Of a stretch of DNA of 64,000 bases, positions 21,715-32,215 are shown piece after piece; position 1 is the stretch's first letter; the number at the start of each line of letters is the position of its first letter. The notes beneath the pieces are model-generated. The model was not told where the DNA came from. It did not search any database and was given only the letters and a program-made list of their open reading frames with translations. Both the position numbers and the translations under genes were made by a program. Origin of the DNA: Pleurotus ostreatus/Saccharomyces cerevisiae fusant (Eukaryota > Opisthokonta); contig JAMQCK010000002.1 in NCBI GenBank assembly GCA_024196135.1, forward strand, positions 434,001-498,000, in the 5' to 3' direction.

Positions 21715-24700
21715 TCATAAAGTTGACTGCTTCCCCTTCATCTCGCGCTTCAGCCTAAGGTTTTCCGCTTGTTGTCTACTCAAGCTGCTATGCAACTTGC
21801 GCAGCGCCAGGGAGAGAGCACTCGCGGAATGCGCGCTCCGTAACGTCGAAAGCTGCGAAATCTGCTCGTCGACGCTGTGCAGCTCTTCAGCGAGCGCATC
21901 CAACGCGAGCGATACTCCGCGAATCTCCTCCAATACCGTTTCCGCCTCCTCGCGCATGCGATCGCGGTCGTCGAACAGTCGACCGCGCTCCCGAGCGAGG
22001 AGGGTGTACTGGCCCTTAATGTCCCTTCGACGCTCCTCCAGGCGCGCCTGCTCCTCAGCGACTTCGTCCACTGCGTCCAAGGGAAGGATTCGGATGTTCT
22101 CCGTGCTGCCGGACGCGCGTATGGCATGCGAGACGATGGCTTGGAGCTCGGCGGAGGTGAGGGAGGATTGCACGTCGTCGTAGGTGTACGCACGCCAAGC
22201 GACTCCACTTGCCTCAAATTTAGGATCGTGCTCAGGCGCTACTGACCCATGTCGCCGAAGCGCAGCGGAACGCGAGCGAGCAAGAGCGTCGCGGCGGTGA
22301 GAGTGTTGACGCTGCACACCTGTGCGAATGACAGCGTTGCGGTTTGACTTCCCGTGAACGATGACTGGGCGCTGATGGCGCTTGCGCAGAGACGGCTTGC
22401 GAGATCCAAGGCCAAGAGGTTTCGCATCGGTCGCCTCGTCGTCGGCGTGCTCGAGGTCCTCGATCTCCTCGTCCATCAGCTCGCTCATGAGCTGCTGGAG
22501 AATCGGTGTCGACCCGTCGGACGCCTTGCCGATGTACGAGTTGGCGATCTGAACCCCGCCATCATCTGCGTCCTCCGGAACATCCTTTGCAGGCTCCTTC
22601 GGGGGTGATGAAGGACCCGCTTCTGGTGGCGTGGCCTCAGAGCTTAAAACTTGCCCCGTGACCGAGTCATCCTCCGCCGGCTTCTCTTCCTCCTCTTCGA
22701 CGATGGGGATGCTCAGTCGGATACTCTTAGCCCTGACGGAGTCGGTGTCGTTGGAGGAATGCGTGGAATCCAACGAAGGTCGCCTATCGCTGCCAGAATC
22801 GCAGGAGACAGTCTCGAAGCTCGAGTCTCCCGGAAGGGGTGGCAGAGGCGGCCGCTCCGCATTGGAGCCCTGCCGCAAGCGCCCACTCACAGAGACCAGC
22901 GAGCTCGCGCTCGACCGACGCGACAGAGGCTCGCGCGGACCCATGCGCTTGCCCCTCAACGACGACGTGGCCGCTGGTAGACGAGGACCACCCGGCCCTC
23001 TTGGGCGCGGCCCGCCTAGCTTGTCCGAGAGCGACAGTCGGTGCTGCAGGGCCTTGATCTCCGCGCTCCCGCTGCTCGTGTCGCGCCTGTGCCCGCTAGA
23101 TACGTCCTCATCTTCCTCGCTGATGTCGTGAAGGCTGCTGGGCGCCTCAGACGAGGTGTCGCCGGTGTAGAAAGAGGTACCGACGGGCGCGGTATGGGGT
23201 GGGGTAGAGAGGTGCGGGGCTTCAATTTCGCGAGAGCCGGAGTGATATGAGGTGGAGGAAGTGGAGGAGCCAGAGGAGGAGCGGTCGGTTTGAGGCGGGG
23301 TAGGTGGCAGGCGGATACCTCGCTCGGACCGCTGCCGCTGCAGCTCGTCGGGCTTGCTAGGCAGAGGCGGAGGAGGCGGGGTCCGGCTCTCCTCCCCAAT
23401 GTCCAACGGAACAGCCGTCACCGCAAAATCGGGCGGCGCGGTCTTCTGGGTCGGCGGCTTCGGTAGAGGTACCACAGTCCCCGACTTCGTCCTCGAATGC
23501 GACGGGCCGAAGGGCAGGGTATTAGCAGCCGTACGCGTCGGCGTGGCAGGCGCCAGCCGATTCTGCGACCACGGCGCCGCAGGTGGCATCGGCAGCGTCG
23601 CGCTCTCCGGCTTCGCAGTCATCGGCGAGTCCATGCTCGACAGATACTTCCCGCCCATAAACAACGGCGGCACCTTCGGGAACTCATTCAATATACGCGC
23701 GCGACCATCCGACGACGCTGTCACCGCCGACAGACTACCGGAGGCGTAGGTAGGATCCGTATCGTCTACCCTGATCTGTAGAGCCTCCGGCGGCGTCGGG
23801 AGCGCGGGGGGCTTCACGCCGGTCTCGGTGGACGTCGATGTGCGCGGGGCGGCCTCGTCGAGATTGCGCTCGAGCTGTGAGTCGGGCGTGCGGCCGTCGG
23901 TGGGGGTGTACCAGGGGGGCATGGGAGGGACGGGTGGCGCGGCGGGGTCGTCCTGAGCCCAGAAGGGCTTGCTGTTGGTGCTGACGGCGCTGTAGGCAGA
24001 GTCGGGCGACATCTCGCTAGCGCCGAAACTGTATATCGAGGGCGACAGCTGCGAGCCGTCGAGGACGCTGGACATGATGAGACGTGCCATGTGAGCATCC
24101 TCGCTGGAGAAGGTGCGGACGGTGCCATCTTCCAGCTAGAGAATGGTGAATACGGGGTCGCGTCGTTAGGAGGGAAGACGGCACTCACAACTATAGATTT
24201 CGGCCGGACATGAAGACTGCGCAGAGAAACAGTACGGCTAGCGGTCTTGCGTGATCTTGATTGTCTCCTGCTCGCTTTACCTGAGACTGCGTCTGTGGGC
24301 GTTCATTTAGGTAACGCCAAATCCACCGAGGTACGAAACAAACCTGATTCCGCCTCTTGCTGGGCACTCTTCTTGGGTAGGAGGTTTCCCAAGTCAAGGA
24401 TCTCATTCTCCTCCTCTTCGCCGGATTCCTCCTCGGCGATGGGCGAGAAGGACAGCCGTACGTCCGCGTTGACGCCCAGAAGCGACTGGCCATCCAAATA
24501 TTGCCGGACTTCGTCCTCCCACTTCCGCTGCTCCTCGTCATTCTTGGGCTTGAAGGACGTCTGAGTAGGCTTCGGTGTCGTCTTCTCGCGCAGGTCCAGC
24601 GGCTTAGTGGGTACGAGGTTCGGAATCTGGATGGGTGGGATGATGGGGCGTTTACGCGGCGGACGGGGCGGGGGAGTGGATGGTTCCTGCGGGACTGATA

Positions 24701-25190
24701 TCACTGGCTCCGGAGGGATGTCAACTGCCAGGCGCGGCCGCCCATCGTGGAGGTCATCCTACGCTGAGATTAGCCTTATCGTCCCCTGCACTATCCGGTG
24801 GCGCAACATACAGAAGGGCTGAGGATACTCCCATTGTCGCGTAGATACGCGATGGACGAGTCCTGGTGGCGCGTGAGCACCTGCGACGTTCCAGAGGGCG
24901 ATGCTACGCACATCTTCGTTGGACCCATCGAGCGAGGTGTGAGCGTCATGGCGCCAAGGAATGGGTCCCTTGACGCGTTCGCGGATGGAGGGGGATTGCC
25001 CGTGGTCGTCGGGAGTGATGTCGAATACGATTTCCGGAGGGGAAGGCAAAGGTGTGGGCAAGGACCCGTGCGCAGAGAAGCTGGAGGTCGCGCTGGGTGG
25101 CTGGGGCTCAGGCTCTGCCGCGACCCGGGCGCTCTTGCCCTTCGAGAAGAAAAGTTTCCTGTAAACGACGAACGAAGAAAGAGCCTGCAT
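21715..25190 (-). CDS. Proline-rich coiled-coil protein, Uds1 (up-regulated during septation)-like
   Basis: The start ATG (25188-25190) gives MQALSSFVVYRKLFFSKGKS. Exon 1 is followed by an exon with PPEPVISVPQEPSTPPPRPP and DLREKTTPKPTQTSFKP, then a long final exon of about 790 residues. Most of this is disordered and Pro/Ser-rich, with poly-Pro pieces such as PPVPPMPPWYTPTDGR that could bind SH3 domains. Near the end SAELQAIVSHAIRASGSTEN leads into a strong coiled coil (EEQARLEERRRDIKGQYTLL, RDRMREEAETVLEEIRG) ending KREMKGKQSTL (stop 21715-21717). The Leu-x-x-Ile-(x)3-Ala-Ile start and the coiled coil resemble the Uds1 domain of fungal septation proteins; I judge this likely but not certain. 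The join between exons 1 and 2 (about 24.77-24.86 kb) is my best guess. A cytoskeletal or septum role is inference. Confidence 0.68.
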
Positions 25191-26425
25191 GCTGGCTAAC
25201 GTCGAGCGCGTCGCGTCCGGGGAACGCGCCGTCGGTCTCGCGAAGAAGAAAAGTGGAGAAAGTGGAAAGAGGGAGAGATGAGAGCAATACCTGATCTTAT
25301 GCGGGCGCAGGGCGCGCGCTAGTTATGCAATGGCTTGACAACCCCCCGCCGCCGTATGCATCATGCAGTTTCATTTCAAAGAGCCACTGATGCGCGTTCG
25401 CGATTCCATGTATCAGGATAATACATTCGGTCAGTCAGAGGGAACGCGGGGAGGGCTCTGAGGCTGCGCTTCGGAGCACTGGAGCGCGAGAGATTATAGG
25501 CGAGGTCAGGGGGCTCTTCGCGACATGTTGAGGGGGCTGTGGGATGGGAGACAGGTGCGCAGACGGCGGGTGAGAGCATATTCCGTTCATGATGCGAGCG
25601 GAGTATCTGTGCTACATGGGAACCCGGGCGAAAAGAATGGCGACAGTGGTCGTCAGCAGCGCCGCCAGTGCGGATGTTTGAGCACACTTCCTCGTCCTCG
25701 GCCGGTCTTGACTGTTGGAGAGTTGGCGCGGAACACCGGCCCGTCATAAAGAAGTCCATTTTAGGCAATTCATCACTGCGGCCGCCAGCTGCCGGCGCCC
25801 AGCACCTTGTGCAAAGCGTCGTAAACATGGCCCCTCCGCAGCAAGGATCTGCAACGCGGACGCTCAAATAAATATACCGAGGCCACGGAGTTCTTCTTGG
25901 AGGACCGAGGGATGTACAGGGACTCCTCCTCCTCGCTCAAAGTCAAGCCTTTGAGCGACTGGGGCGAACTCAGAACGACCAAACACCAGCAAATCTTGCA
26001 CGAAACATGGGACGTCCCGCCCACAAGGAAAGGATACTGATCAGGAACAATAGCCCCGCGAAGCCGCAAGGCCAAGGTACGGTGCTCATAGAGTGCCGTC
26101 CCTACGGGTCACACACGCATCTGGGAAGAGAACAAGCCGAGCTTGCGAAGCTCAAAGGAAAGTGCGATATAACAGGGCCATCAGCACAGGATATATACGT
26201 CCAAGCCGACCATCTTGATATCAATACCCAGGCGAGGAAAGACAGCGAAGGTGAATAGAGAATACAGTACTGAGCAGTGCATGTATACGGGACCGATATC
26301 TATAATAGTAAGTATCATCGTGCATGGAGGTGAACGGAATGAAACCCAGCAGCGTCCATTAAGGTATCACAATAACCCAGTCAGAGAGGTATAACAACGT
26401 ACGTTTGGAGAGCAGTGGCTGAAGT
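25191..26425. other. Intergenic, about 1.2 kb, one weak small-gene candidate
   Basis: Most of this stretch has no recognisable coding signal. At about 25830-26040 on the plus strand an open frame reads like protein (EATEFFLEDRGMYRDSSSSL, then WGELRTTKHQQILHETWD, ending PPTRKGY). It has no convincing upstream start and overlaps an equally open minus-strand frame, so I do not call it a gene. Confidence 0.4.
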
Positions 26426-27317
26426 TCAGGCAGTTCTGTGGCCATCATCGAGGTTCTCTACGAACCGGCCGCGGTCGCCAGCAGGAGGGAGGGGCGGAGG
26501 CGGCTGCTTGCCCTTGTTCTTCTCCTTCTGGCTGCCACCACCGCCAAACCAGGCCCGAAAGCTCCGCTTGCTCTTCCCCGAGACATTCGTCTCCGTGCTC
26601 GTCGTAGCCCGCTGGGCCGGACGCGAAGGAGCACCAGCCCCAGGCTTAACCTGCTCCGCATCGGCCTTCGCCACGCCTGGCACGACCTGGCCCTTCCCCT
26701 TCTTGCCCTCCGGCGCAGTCGGCTTCGTCGCCTGGCTCACGCTCGCGCCGCCCTGCTGCAGCTTGATCAACTCCTCCCCGCGTATGCGCAGGAACTCCTC
26801 CAGCAGCGCCGCGTTCCGGCTGTTCGCCTTGAACGCCGCTAGCACGACGTCGCCGATTACGGGGACGAGGCCCACACCCGCGCTGACCGCGTTGTTCACG
26901 AGCATGCGCCGCACGAGCCAGCCGGGGAGCTCCGCCTGCTTCGCCTTGCGCAGGACGAGCGTGTAGTTGAGCGCCGCGTCCGTGATGTCGCCCGCCATAG
27001 GGATGATCCCGATGATGAACGTCCACCCAAAGCGCAGACCACATATCGAGAAGCCCTTGTCGAGGTAGTGCGCCCGGCGCTGCACCGACTTGAGGATCTT
27101 CGCATCGCGCTTGGACAGGCCGGGGGGTATCGCGCGCTGTGGGGTGCCAAGAGCTCAGCTGACGGCGATGTGTGAGATCAGTGTATAGACGCACCCTTCT
27201 CCTCTTCTTCCTGCCCTTGGCATCCACATATTCCTCGTACATTGGGTCTGCCGGTGCGTAGCTCTCCAGGTGGCGCTCAAAGAGCACCTTGCCCGCCTTT
27301 CCCATGAGGCCGCTCAT
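26426..27317 (-). CDS. DUF4112 family protein
   Basis: The start ATG (27315-27317) gives MSGLMGKAGKVLFERHLESY, then the charged exon end KGRKKRRRV. After one intron come KRDAKILKSVQRRAHYLDKG and two hydrophobic hairpins, FGWTFIIGIIPMAGDITDAA and NAVSAGVGLVPVIGDVVLAA. The repeated Gly-Ile/Leu-x-Pro-x-x-Gly-Asp pattern is diagnostic of DUF4112. The C-terminal tail is basic and Pro-rich and ends GHRTA (stop 26426-26428). The family has no settled biochemical role; fungal members look like small peripheral or hairpin membrane proteins. Downstream (3') the next gene is the Uds1-like gene on the same strand, more than 1 kb away. Confidence 0.82.
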
Positions 27318-27684
27318 ACTGGCTGCTGCAGCAAAGGGGAGAAACGAGGAGGAGTCGAGGATGCAGGTGGGAGAGGTAGAGGGCAAGAATAAGCGAGTGG
27401 AGTCTAGGCTGGACGCTGGAGGTGAACGTAACGATTGACGGGAGTATACCACGAGTCAATGATGTCATCCCACGCGAAAGGGGATCGACCGTGGCGGTGC
27501 TGTCCACGCGATAACTGGACCCACAACTCAACATCCCTTCACAAACGCCGACCATGGCAGCTGTTATGGCATCCCTAATAGCATGTTTTGTGTGCTCTAC
27601 TAGCTCATACAACAGTGGTGATACACAGCTAGTTCACAGGTAAAGTACAGGTTCCTCTATAGCATGTGTAGTACACCCTGCTCT
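27318..27684. other. Intergenic between DUF4112 gene and asparagine synthetase
   Basis: About 370 bases: the upstream region of the DUF4112 gene and the 3' flank of the asparagine synthetase gene. No gene was seen. Confidence 0.45.
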
Positions 27685-29778
27685 TCATGCCTCACCCTCG
27701 TACGCTGCGTTGTGGATGGCCACAGCGCGACCACTGGGGTCGGGGGCGCAACCCCAGTCACCGCGCGGTATCCACCGGACGGCCGTGCTTGCAGCCGCCT
27801 CTGTCGGGAACAGACCGTCGAAGATCTCGCGAATGTAGTACGCCTCCTTCGTGTCCGGAACGTCAGTTGTCCAGCGCTCGGAGCGCTTGGCGAAGGCCTC
27901 GTCGGAGACGACGTCGGCGGCGTGGTCTTTGATGCTGGAAAGAGAATCAGCATCGCGAGTACAAGTTTGGAGAATGGTTTGACGTACCCGTCAATCCACG
28001 AGTAACCGACACCATCGGAGAACTGCTCCTTTTGGCGCCAGAGGATAGACTTGGGCAAATACGGCTTGCCATCGGGCGCACAGTCAAAGGCTTTCCGGAT
28101 AATGTACTGGAAGGCGTTGTCAGAAACCCTTTCTCACAGATATGGCGGAAATCAAGCTTACCTTCTCCATCTTCGGGCAGCCATCCTCGTCAACCTGCTG
28201 TTGCGAGCCCTTGCTAAACATCTTCTCCTTCGGGTCGACGTTCATCGCGATGTCGAGGAAGGACTTGTCAAGGAAGGGGACGCGTGCTTCCAATCCCCAA
28301 GCCATTGTTGACCTAAGATCTTGGTCAGTAAGGTGGAAAATATAGGAGCAACCAAACTCACTTGTTGGCGCGCAAGCAATCCGAGGTGTGCAAGTTCTTG
28401 ACACGGCGCACGCTCTCCTGGTGGAAAGCAACATCGTCCGGCGCAGCGTGGAAGTAAAGATATCCGCCAAACACCTCATCACTCCCCTCCCCACTGAGCA
28501 CCATCTTGACACCCATCGCCTTGATTTTCCGGCTCAAGAGGTACATGGGTGTGCTGGCGCGGACCGTGGTGACATCGTAAGTCTCGAGGTGGTAGATGAC
28601 ATCCGGGATCGCGTCGAGGCCCTCCTGAACGGTGAAGACGTATTCGTGGTGCACCGTGCCGAGGTAGGCGGCGACTTTTCTTGCGGCGAGCAGATCGGGG
28701 GAATTCTCGAGACCAATAGAGAAGGAGTGCAATCTCGGCCAGGCAGCCAAGGAAGCTGAGCATTAAATCAGCAAAGCGCGAGGTGGTAACGGCTAGGGCA
28801 GCCTACCTTCTTCGGCGAGCATCTTCGTTGTTGGTGTTGACGGGCCGCTCGCGATCTCCTGCAACCTACGCTGGCGAAGCTCGTACTGTGCTTGCGCAAC
28901 CTTCTCCGTCTCACGCGCAGCAATCGCCGCGATAAGACTGCTGTCCAGGCCACCGCTGAGAAGGACACCGTAGGGCACCTCGGACATCAAGCGCTTGCGA
29001 ACAGCGGCCTCGAGACCTTCCCGAAGCGCGGTCAGGTCGACGGGGTTGCGAGGGATGCGGCCGCCCTCGAGGTCGCCATCCCACCAGGATGGGTTGAAGT
29101 AGCGGACGGTGGTGTTGTCGCGGGAGTCGAAGACGTGACCGGGAGGGAAGGAGATGATCTTGTCGCAGTCCTCGACGAGGGCCTTGAGCTCGGACGAGAA
29201 CCAGGTCGCGCCGGGCTGTTTTGAGCTCCAGCCCTGGTACAGGGTGGTGATGCCGATAGGGTCGCGCGCGGCGATGACGCGGGAGGGGGTGACGGACTCG
29301 TCGAGGAGGATGAAGGAGAACATGCCGTCGAGCATGTTGCAGAGGTCCTTGTCGTGCTTCTTGTACTGCGCGACTGTCAGCACTTGACAAGCGCATATGT
29401 CAGGGAGGAAGACATACCAAGGGAAGGATGACCTCGCAGTCAGAATGTGTCTTGAACTTCGCGTCCGGGAGGTCCTTCTTCAAGGCGAGATGGTTGTAGA
29501 TCTCACCGTTGACGGCAAGGATAAGCTTCCCGTCGTCGCTGACGAGGGGCTGCGCGCCAGTGTCTGCAAGCAATCAGACCGAGTCATCCCCCAGTTAATA
29601 CGCGACACGTACCAACACCGACGATCGCCAGACGCTCGTGCACGAGCACGGTCTCCTTCCCCACATAGCAGCCAGACCAATCAGGTCCACGATGGCGCAA
29701 CTTCTTGGAGAGCGCGATCATACGCGCTCTGCATCCCGCGGGATGTTGGATACCGTGAAGGCCCAAGATAGCACACAT
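27685..29778 (-). CDS. ASN1: Glutamine-hydrolysing asparagine synthetase
   Basis: This enzyme makes asparagine from aspartate, glutamine and ATP in the cytosol. The start ATG (29776-29778) gives [15 protein letters not shown]. Cys2 is the glutaminase nucleophile of class II amidotransferases; the usual MCGI reads MCAI here. The glutaminase domain continues with [12 protein letters not shown] and [10 protein letters not shown], then [10 protein letters not shown] and [18 protein letters not shown]. The synthetase domain carries the ATP-binding P-loop [20 protein letters not shown], then [38 protein letters not shown] and [17 protein letters not shown]. The C terminus [37 protein letters not shown], ending EGEA, matches fungal ASN1 and stops at 27685-27687. 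Five or more introns are needed. All catalytic motifs are present. Confidence 0.94.
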
Positions 29779-30173
29779 GACGGGAGGAGGCAAGGGAGGG
29801 AACTGGGAGTCACGGTCGGATTGACTCGAGCTGATCTTCAGTCAAAGCGGGATAAAGATGTTCGCTGTAACCCCTTTCGGAACGATAATGAGCTCGGCAG
29901 CGATCGGCCGACGCGGCAAGGACAATGGTCGGCTAGGCAGTTGGAAAGGGTCCGATGCGTCCTTGAATCCTACCACCATGGCAAGAGAACGGCGCCTTCA
30001 ATATATCGCTGGACAAGACTAGAAAGGGTGGAAATGGAGGCTGAACGTCGGAAGTAAACGCCAGAGAAGACTGGCGGAAACGCCAGCATTCAGTCCAGTC
30101 CACTGCGGCCGGGTCCCTTGGATCCTGTTGAGCGTCAAGCCCATTCAAACATCAACATCAAGATTCTCGTACC
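29779..30173. promoter_or_regulatory. Upstream region of asparagine synthetase
   Basis: About 395 bases between the ASN1 start codon and the left target-site duplication of the transposon. The transposon therefore sits close enough to be inside, or at the edge of, the ASN1 promoter. No clear TATA box was picked out. Confidence 0.4.
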
Positions 30174-30181
30174 TCGCTGAC
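30174..30181. repeat. Left target-site duplication, TCGCTGAC
   Basis: This 8-base word directly precedes the left inverted repeat and recurs, identical and in the same orientation, at 32208-32215 directly after the right inverted repeat. Confidence 0.85.
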
Positions 30182-30213
30182 AGGACCCCGGAATATACGC
30201 ATGGAGGCCGTCC
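30182..30213 (+). repeat. Left terminal inverted repeat, 32 bp
   Basis: Pairs with 32176-32207 in inverted orientation, 29 of 32 bases identical. It begins AGGACCCCGG and ends GGCCGTCC. Confidence 0.87.
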
Positions 30214-30236
30214 TGGGAAATCCGGCTTTGGCGCAC

Positions 30237-30320
30237 ATTTATCCACTTTTTTCTTGGGCCTTCGGCCCCCAAATTCATCCATTTTCTGGAACGGCCTCTT
30301 GGGACCCCCAGGATTTATCC
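30237..30320 (+). repeat. Left subterminal repeat array (ATTTATCC units)
   Basis: ATTTATCC at 30237-30244, ATTCATCC at 30273-30280 and ATTTATCC at 30313-30320, spaced 36 and 40 bases apart. Each is followed by a T-rich or C-rich stretch and a GGCC-containing block. Such spaced subterminal motifs are often transposase-binding sites. Confidence 0.6.
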
Positions 30321-31919
30321 ACTTTCCTGTGACGGCCTCCAAAAATGGCAATAAAATCGGCAAAAATCCCATTTTTTCCTCCTCGGGTCCGCACAGGCGG
30401 TGCGTAAAGCGCCTGCGATGGAAAGAAGTTGTTAGATGCAAGCCCAAAGAATAAACGCTCTCAAGGCCCAGGCAAACAGCTACCGCGCGCACCGCTATTC
30501 CTCGGAAGATCAAGTCTGACAGTGGGAGAAAGTGCCAATGAGCGTGGGGAGCTATGAGTCTTCCTACCGTCTTCCTGCACTTGCTCATAGAATGGCTCAA
30601 TGGTCTGGCGCGCGTCCCAACTGGAGGGCGGCCGGTGGTTCTCAGGCGGATTCCGGTGACCCGGCCCCCCAGGTCGCTCCGATCGGGGCGCTCGGCAACT
30701 CGGCGCGGCATCAAACACGTGCCGCGTCAGCGCCCTCCTCCCGCCACCGCGCGCTCGGCCGCGGCGTTTGCTCCCGCCGGCCCCCTCCCGGCCTCGCTCG
30801 GGTCTCCGACCTCTCGCAGGGCGGGTCTCCGAGAAAAAGTCCCGCCGCCCCCATCGAGCGCCGTCGATCACGACCGATCGGCCTTCGTCCGCCGCGGCGG
30901 AGCGCGACGCGACGCGCGCGTCGACGCGTCTCCTACGCGCAAAACCACCCCTTCGCGCCCTGCTAGACGCCCCCTTCCCTTTCCCCTCCTCTATGCGTGT
31001 ACTGCACAGCATGCAGACGCGCTCCCGTCCTCTAGTGCGCCCGCGCCGTCTCCTCGACCTTATAAATCATGCTAATCAGCGTCCTAGCCGCTCAACCGGC
31101 CGCTGCGGGGGCGGCCGCTGGAAGTTCGCCCGTCAAGCGATACGGTATGCTCTACTGCTACTCCCATGTACGAACTGCAGAAGAGTGGAGGCAGGAAGGG
31201 CAAGGGAACAGGCAGGATAAGAGCAGGAAGGACGACAGGAAAACACGGGCCATATAGAATTGTAGCTAATCCGCGTACCCTGTTTCTACTTTCACTCCTC
31301 CCTCTATACCTTTCCTACGTTTCCTATCTAGTTTGAAGATTATAAGTCCCACTAGACGTTCAGAAGTTGGCAAATGGTCCAAGATTCCTGATCCCTCCAA
31401 AATATCGAAATTCAATATAAAGCGGCTGCTAGGCGCCAGTATTGAATACATTATCAGTACATTACTACTTTGCGAGCTCTTGGAGTCTCTCCTCTGAGTC
31501 TGTACCGCTGTAGAGCGCCCACGGCGGGCAGTTCAACTCATTTCCGGCAGATCCCGTGAATTTCCCACGCCACCGCTCGGGCGCGGCGTGAGCTTTTGGC
31601 CCATCCTGCGTAGACGGCGCGGGCTGAGGCAGTCACACACTACAGAATATGCTGTTATGTACTATATAGACCAATACTGTATACTCACTTCGCGCTACTC
31701 CACCTTTGCCAGCTATACAAAAGCCCAGCATCATCACCAGCCCGAGAAATGGCTGTTTCCATCACCATAGCCTACTTTGGGGGTCTATTCGTAAGATATA
31801 CAGTGCAAGGGGCAGTATTTACAGTCTATGGTGAAGTTAGAAGGTGTCGCCCGCCCCGCAGGCGTCCAAATAGGGCGAGGGAGATCCCTTCCTTATTGGG
31901 AAGGAGGCCGCCCGGACGC

Positions 31920-31981
31920 GGTCACCGGCGTCGGTGACCCACCGGCCTGCCCAAAGCGGCAGGTCACCGACCTCGGTGACC
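31920..31981. repeat. Two matching hairpins with arms GGTCACCG/CGGTGACC
   Basis: Two 20-base palindromes, at 31920-31939 and 31962-31981, share identical 8-base arms with 4-base loops GCGT and ACCT. They lie 22 bases apart, about 230-290 bases inside the right end of the transposon. Confidence 0.75.
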
Positions 31982-32032
31982 CGGGGGCCAGGGAGTCCTG
32001 CTGGGGTCTCCACGTTCGAACCGGGCTTCAGG

Positions 32033-32167
32033 TATCCGTTTTTTCCGGACGGCTTCACCGCATACCCCGTACATATCCGCGTTTTTGGGCCGGCCTCCGC
32101 GCCCTCAAGCCCCCAATTTATCCGTTTTTTGGACCGGCCTACCGGCCGGGACCCCCAAGATTTATCC
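32033..32167 (+). repeat. Right subterminal repeat array (about 41-45 bp units)
   Basis: TATCCG occurs at 32033, 32074, 32119 and 32163, i.e. spaced 41, 45 and 44 bases apart. It is typically followed by a T run and GG(A/C)CGGCCT. The array runs in the same direction as the left-hand array, although the outer repeats are inverted. Confidence 0.6.
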
Positions 32168-32175
32168 GCACCGCT

Positions 32176-32207
32176 GGACGGCCTTTGTGCGTATATTCCG
32201 GGGTCCT
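32176..32207 (-). repeat. Right terminal inverted repeat, 32 bp
   Basis: Inverted partner of 30182-30213, followed at once by the right copy of the duplication TCGCTGAC (32208-32215). Confidence 0.87.
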
Positions 32208-32215
32208 TCGCTGAC
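32208..32215. repeat. Right target-site duplication, TCGCTGAC
   Basis: Identical to 30174-30181 and placed exactly at the outer edge of the right inverted repeat. Confidence 0.85.

Larger units (their letters stand above)
30182..32207. mobile_element. Non-autonomous DNA transposon, hAT-like by its 8-bp duplication
   Basis: The element is about 2.03 kb. Its first 32 bases (30182-30213, starting AGGACCCCGGAATATACGCA) and the reverse complement of its last 32 (32176-32207) agree at 29 of 32 positions. The only differences are three adjacent bases at positions 21-23 of the repeat. It is bounded by a perfect 8-bp direct repeat. An 8-bp duplication fits the hAT (or P) superfamily; the tips do not match a hAT consensus I can quote. 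Inside there are subterminal arrays of an ATTTATCC-containing unit, two strong hairpins near the right end and a very GC-rich CpG-dense block around 30.64-31.06 kb. No frame resembles a transposase, so it would need one supplied in trans. The interior may be captured DNA. Confidence 0.83.

Noticed and set aside
25830..26040. Possible small plus-strand gene ending PPTRKGY
   Set aside because: The frame looks protein-like but has no upstream ATG in frame, no clear splice acceptor, and an equally open minus-strand frame overlaps it.
30461..31220. Several long overlapping Arg/Pro-rich open frames on both strands
   Set aside because: The block is extremely GC-rich, so stop codons are rare by chance; the frames have no domain, no splice context and lie inside the transposon.
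31999..32033. Possible tRNA B-box (GGTTCGAAC on the minus strand)
   Set aside because: There is no matching A box or cloverleaf around it, and it lies inside the transposon repeat region.
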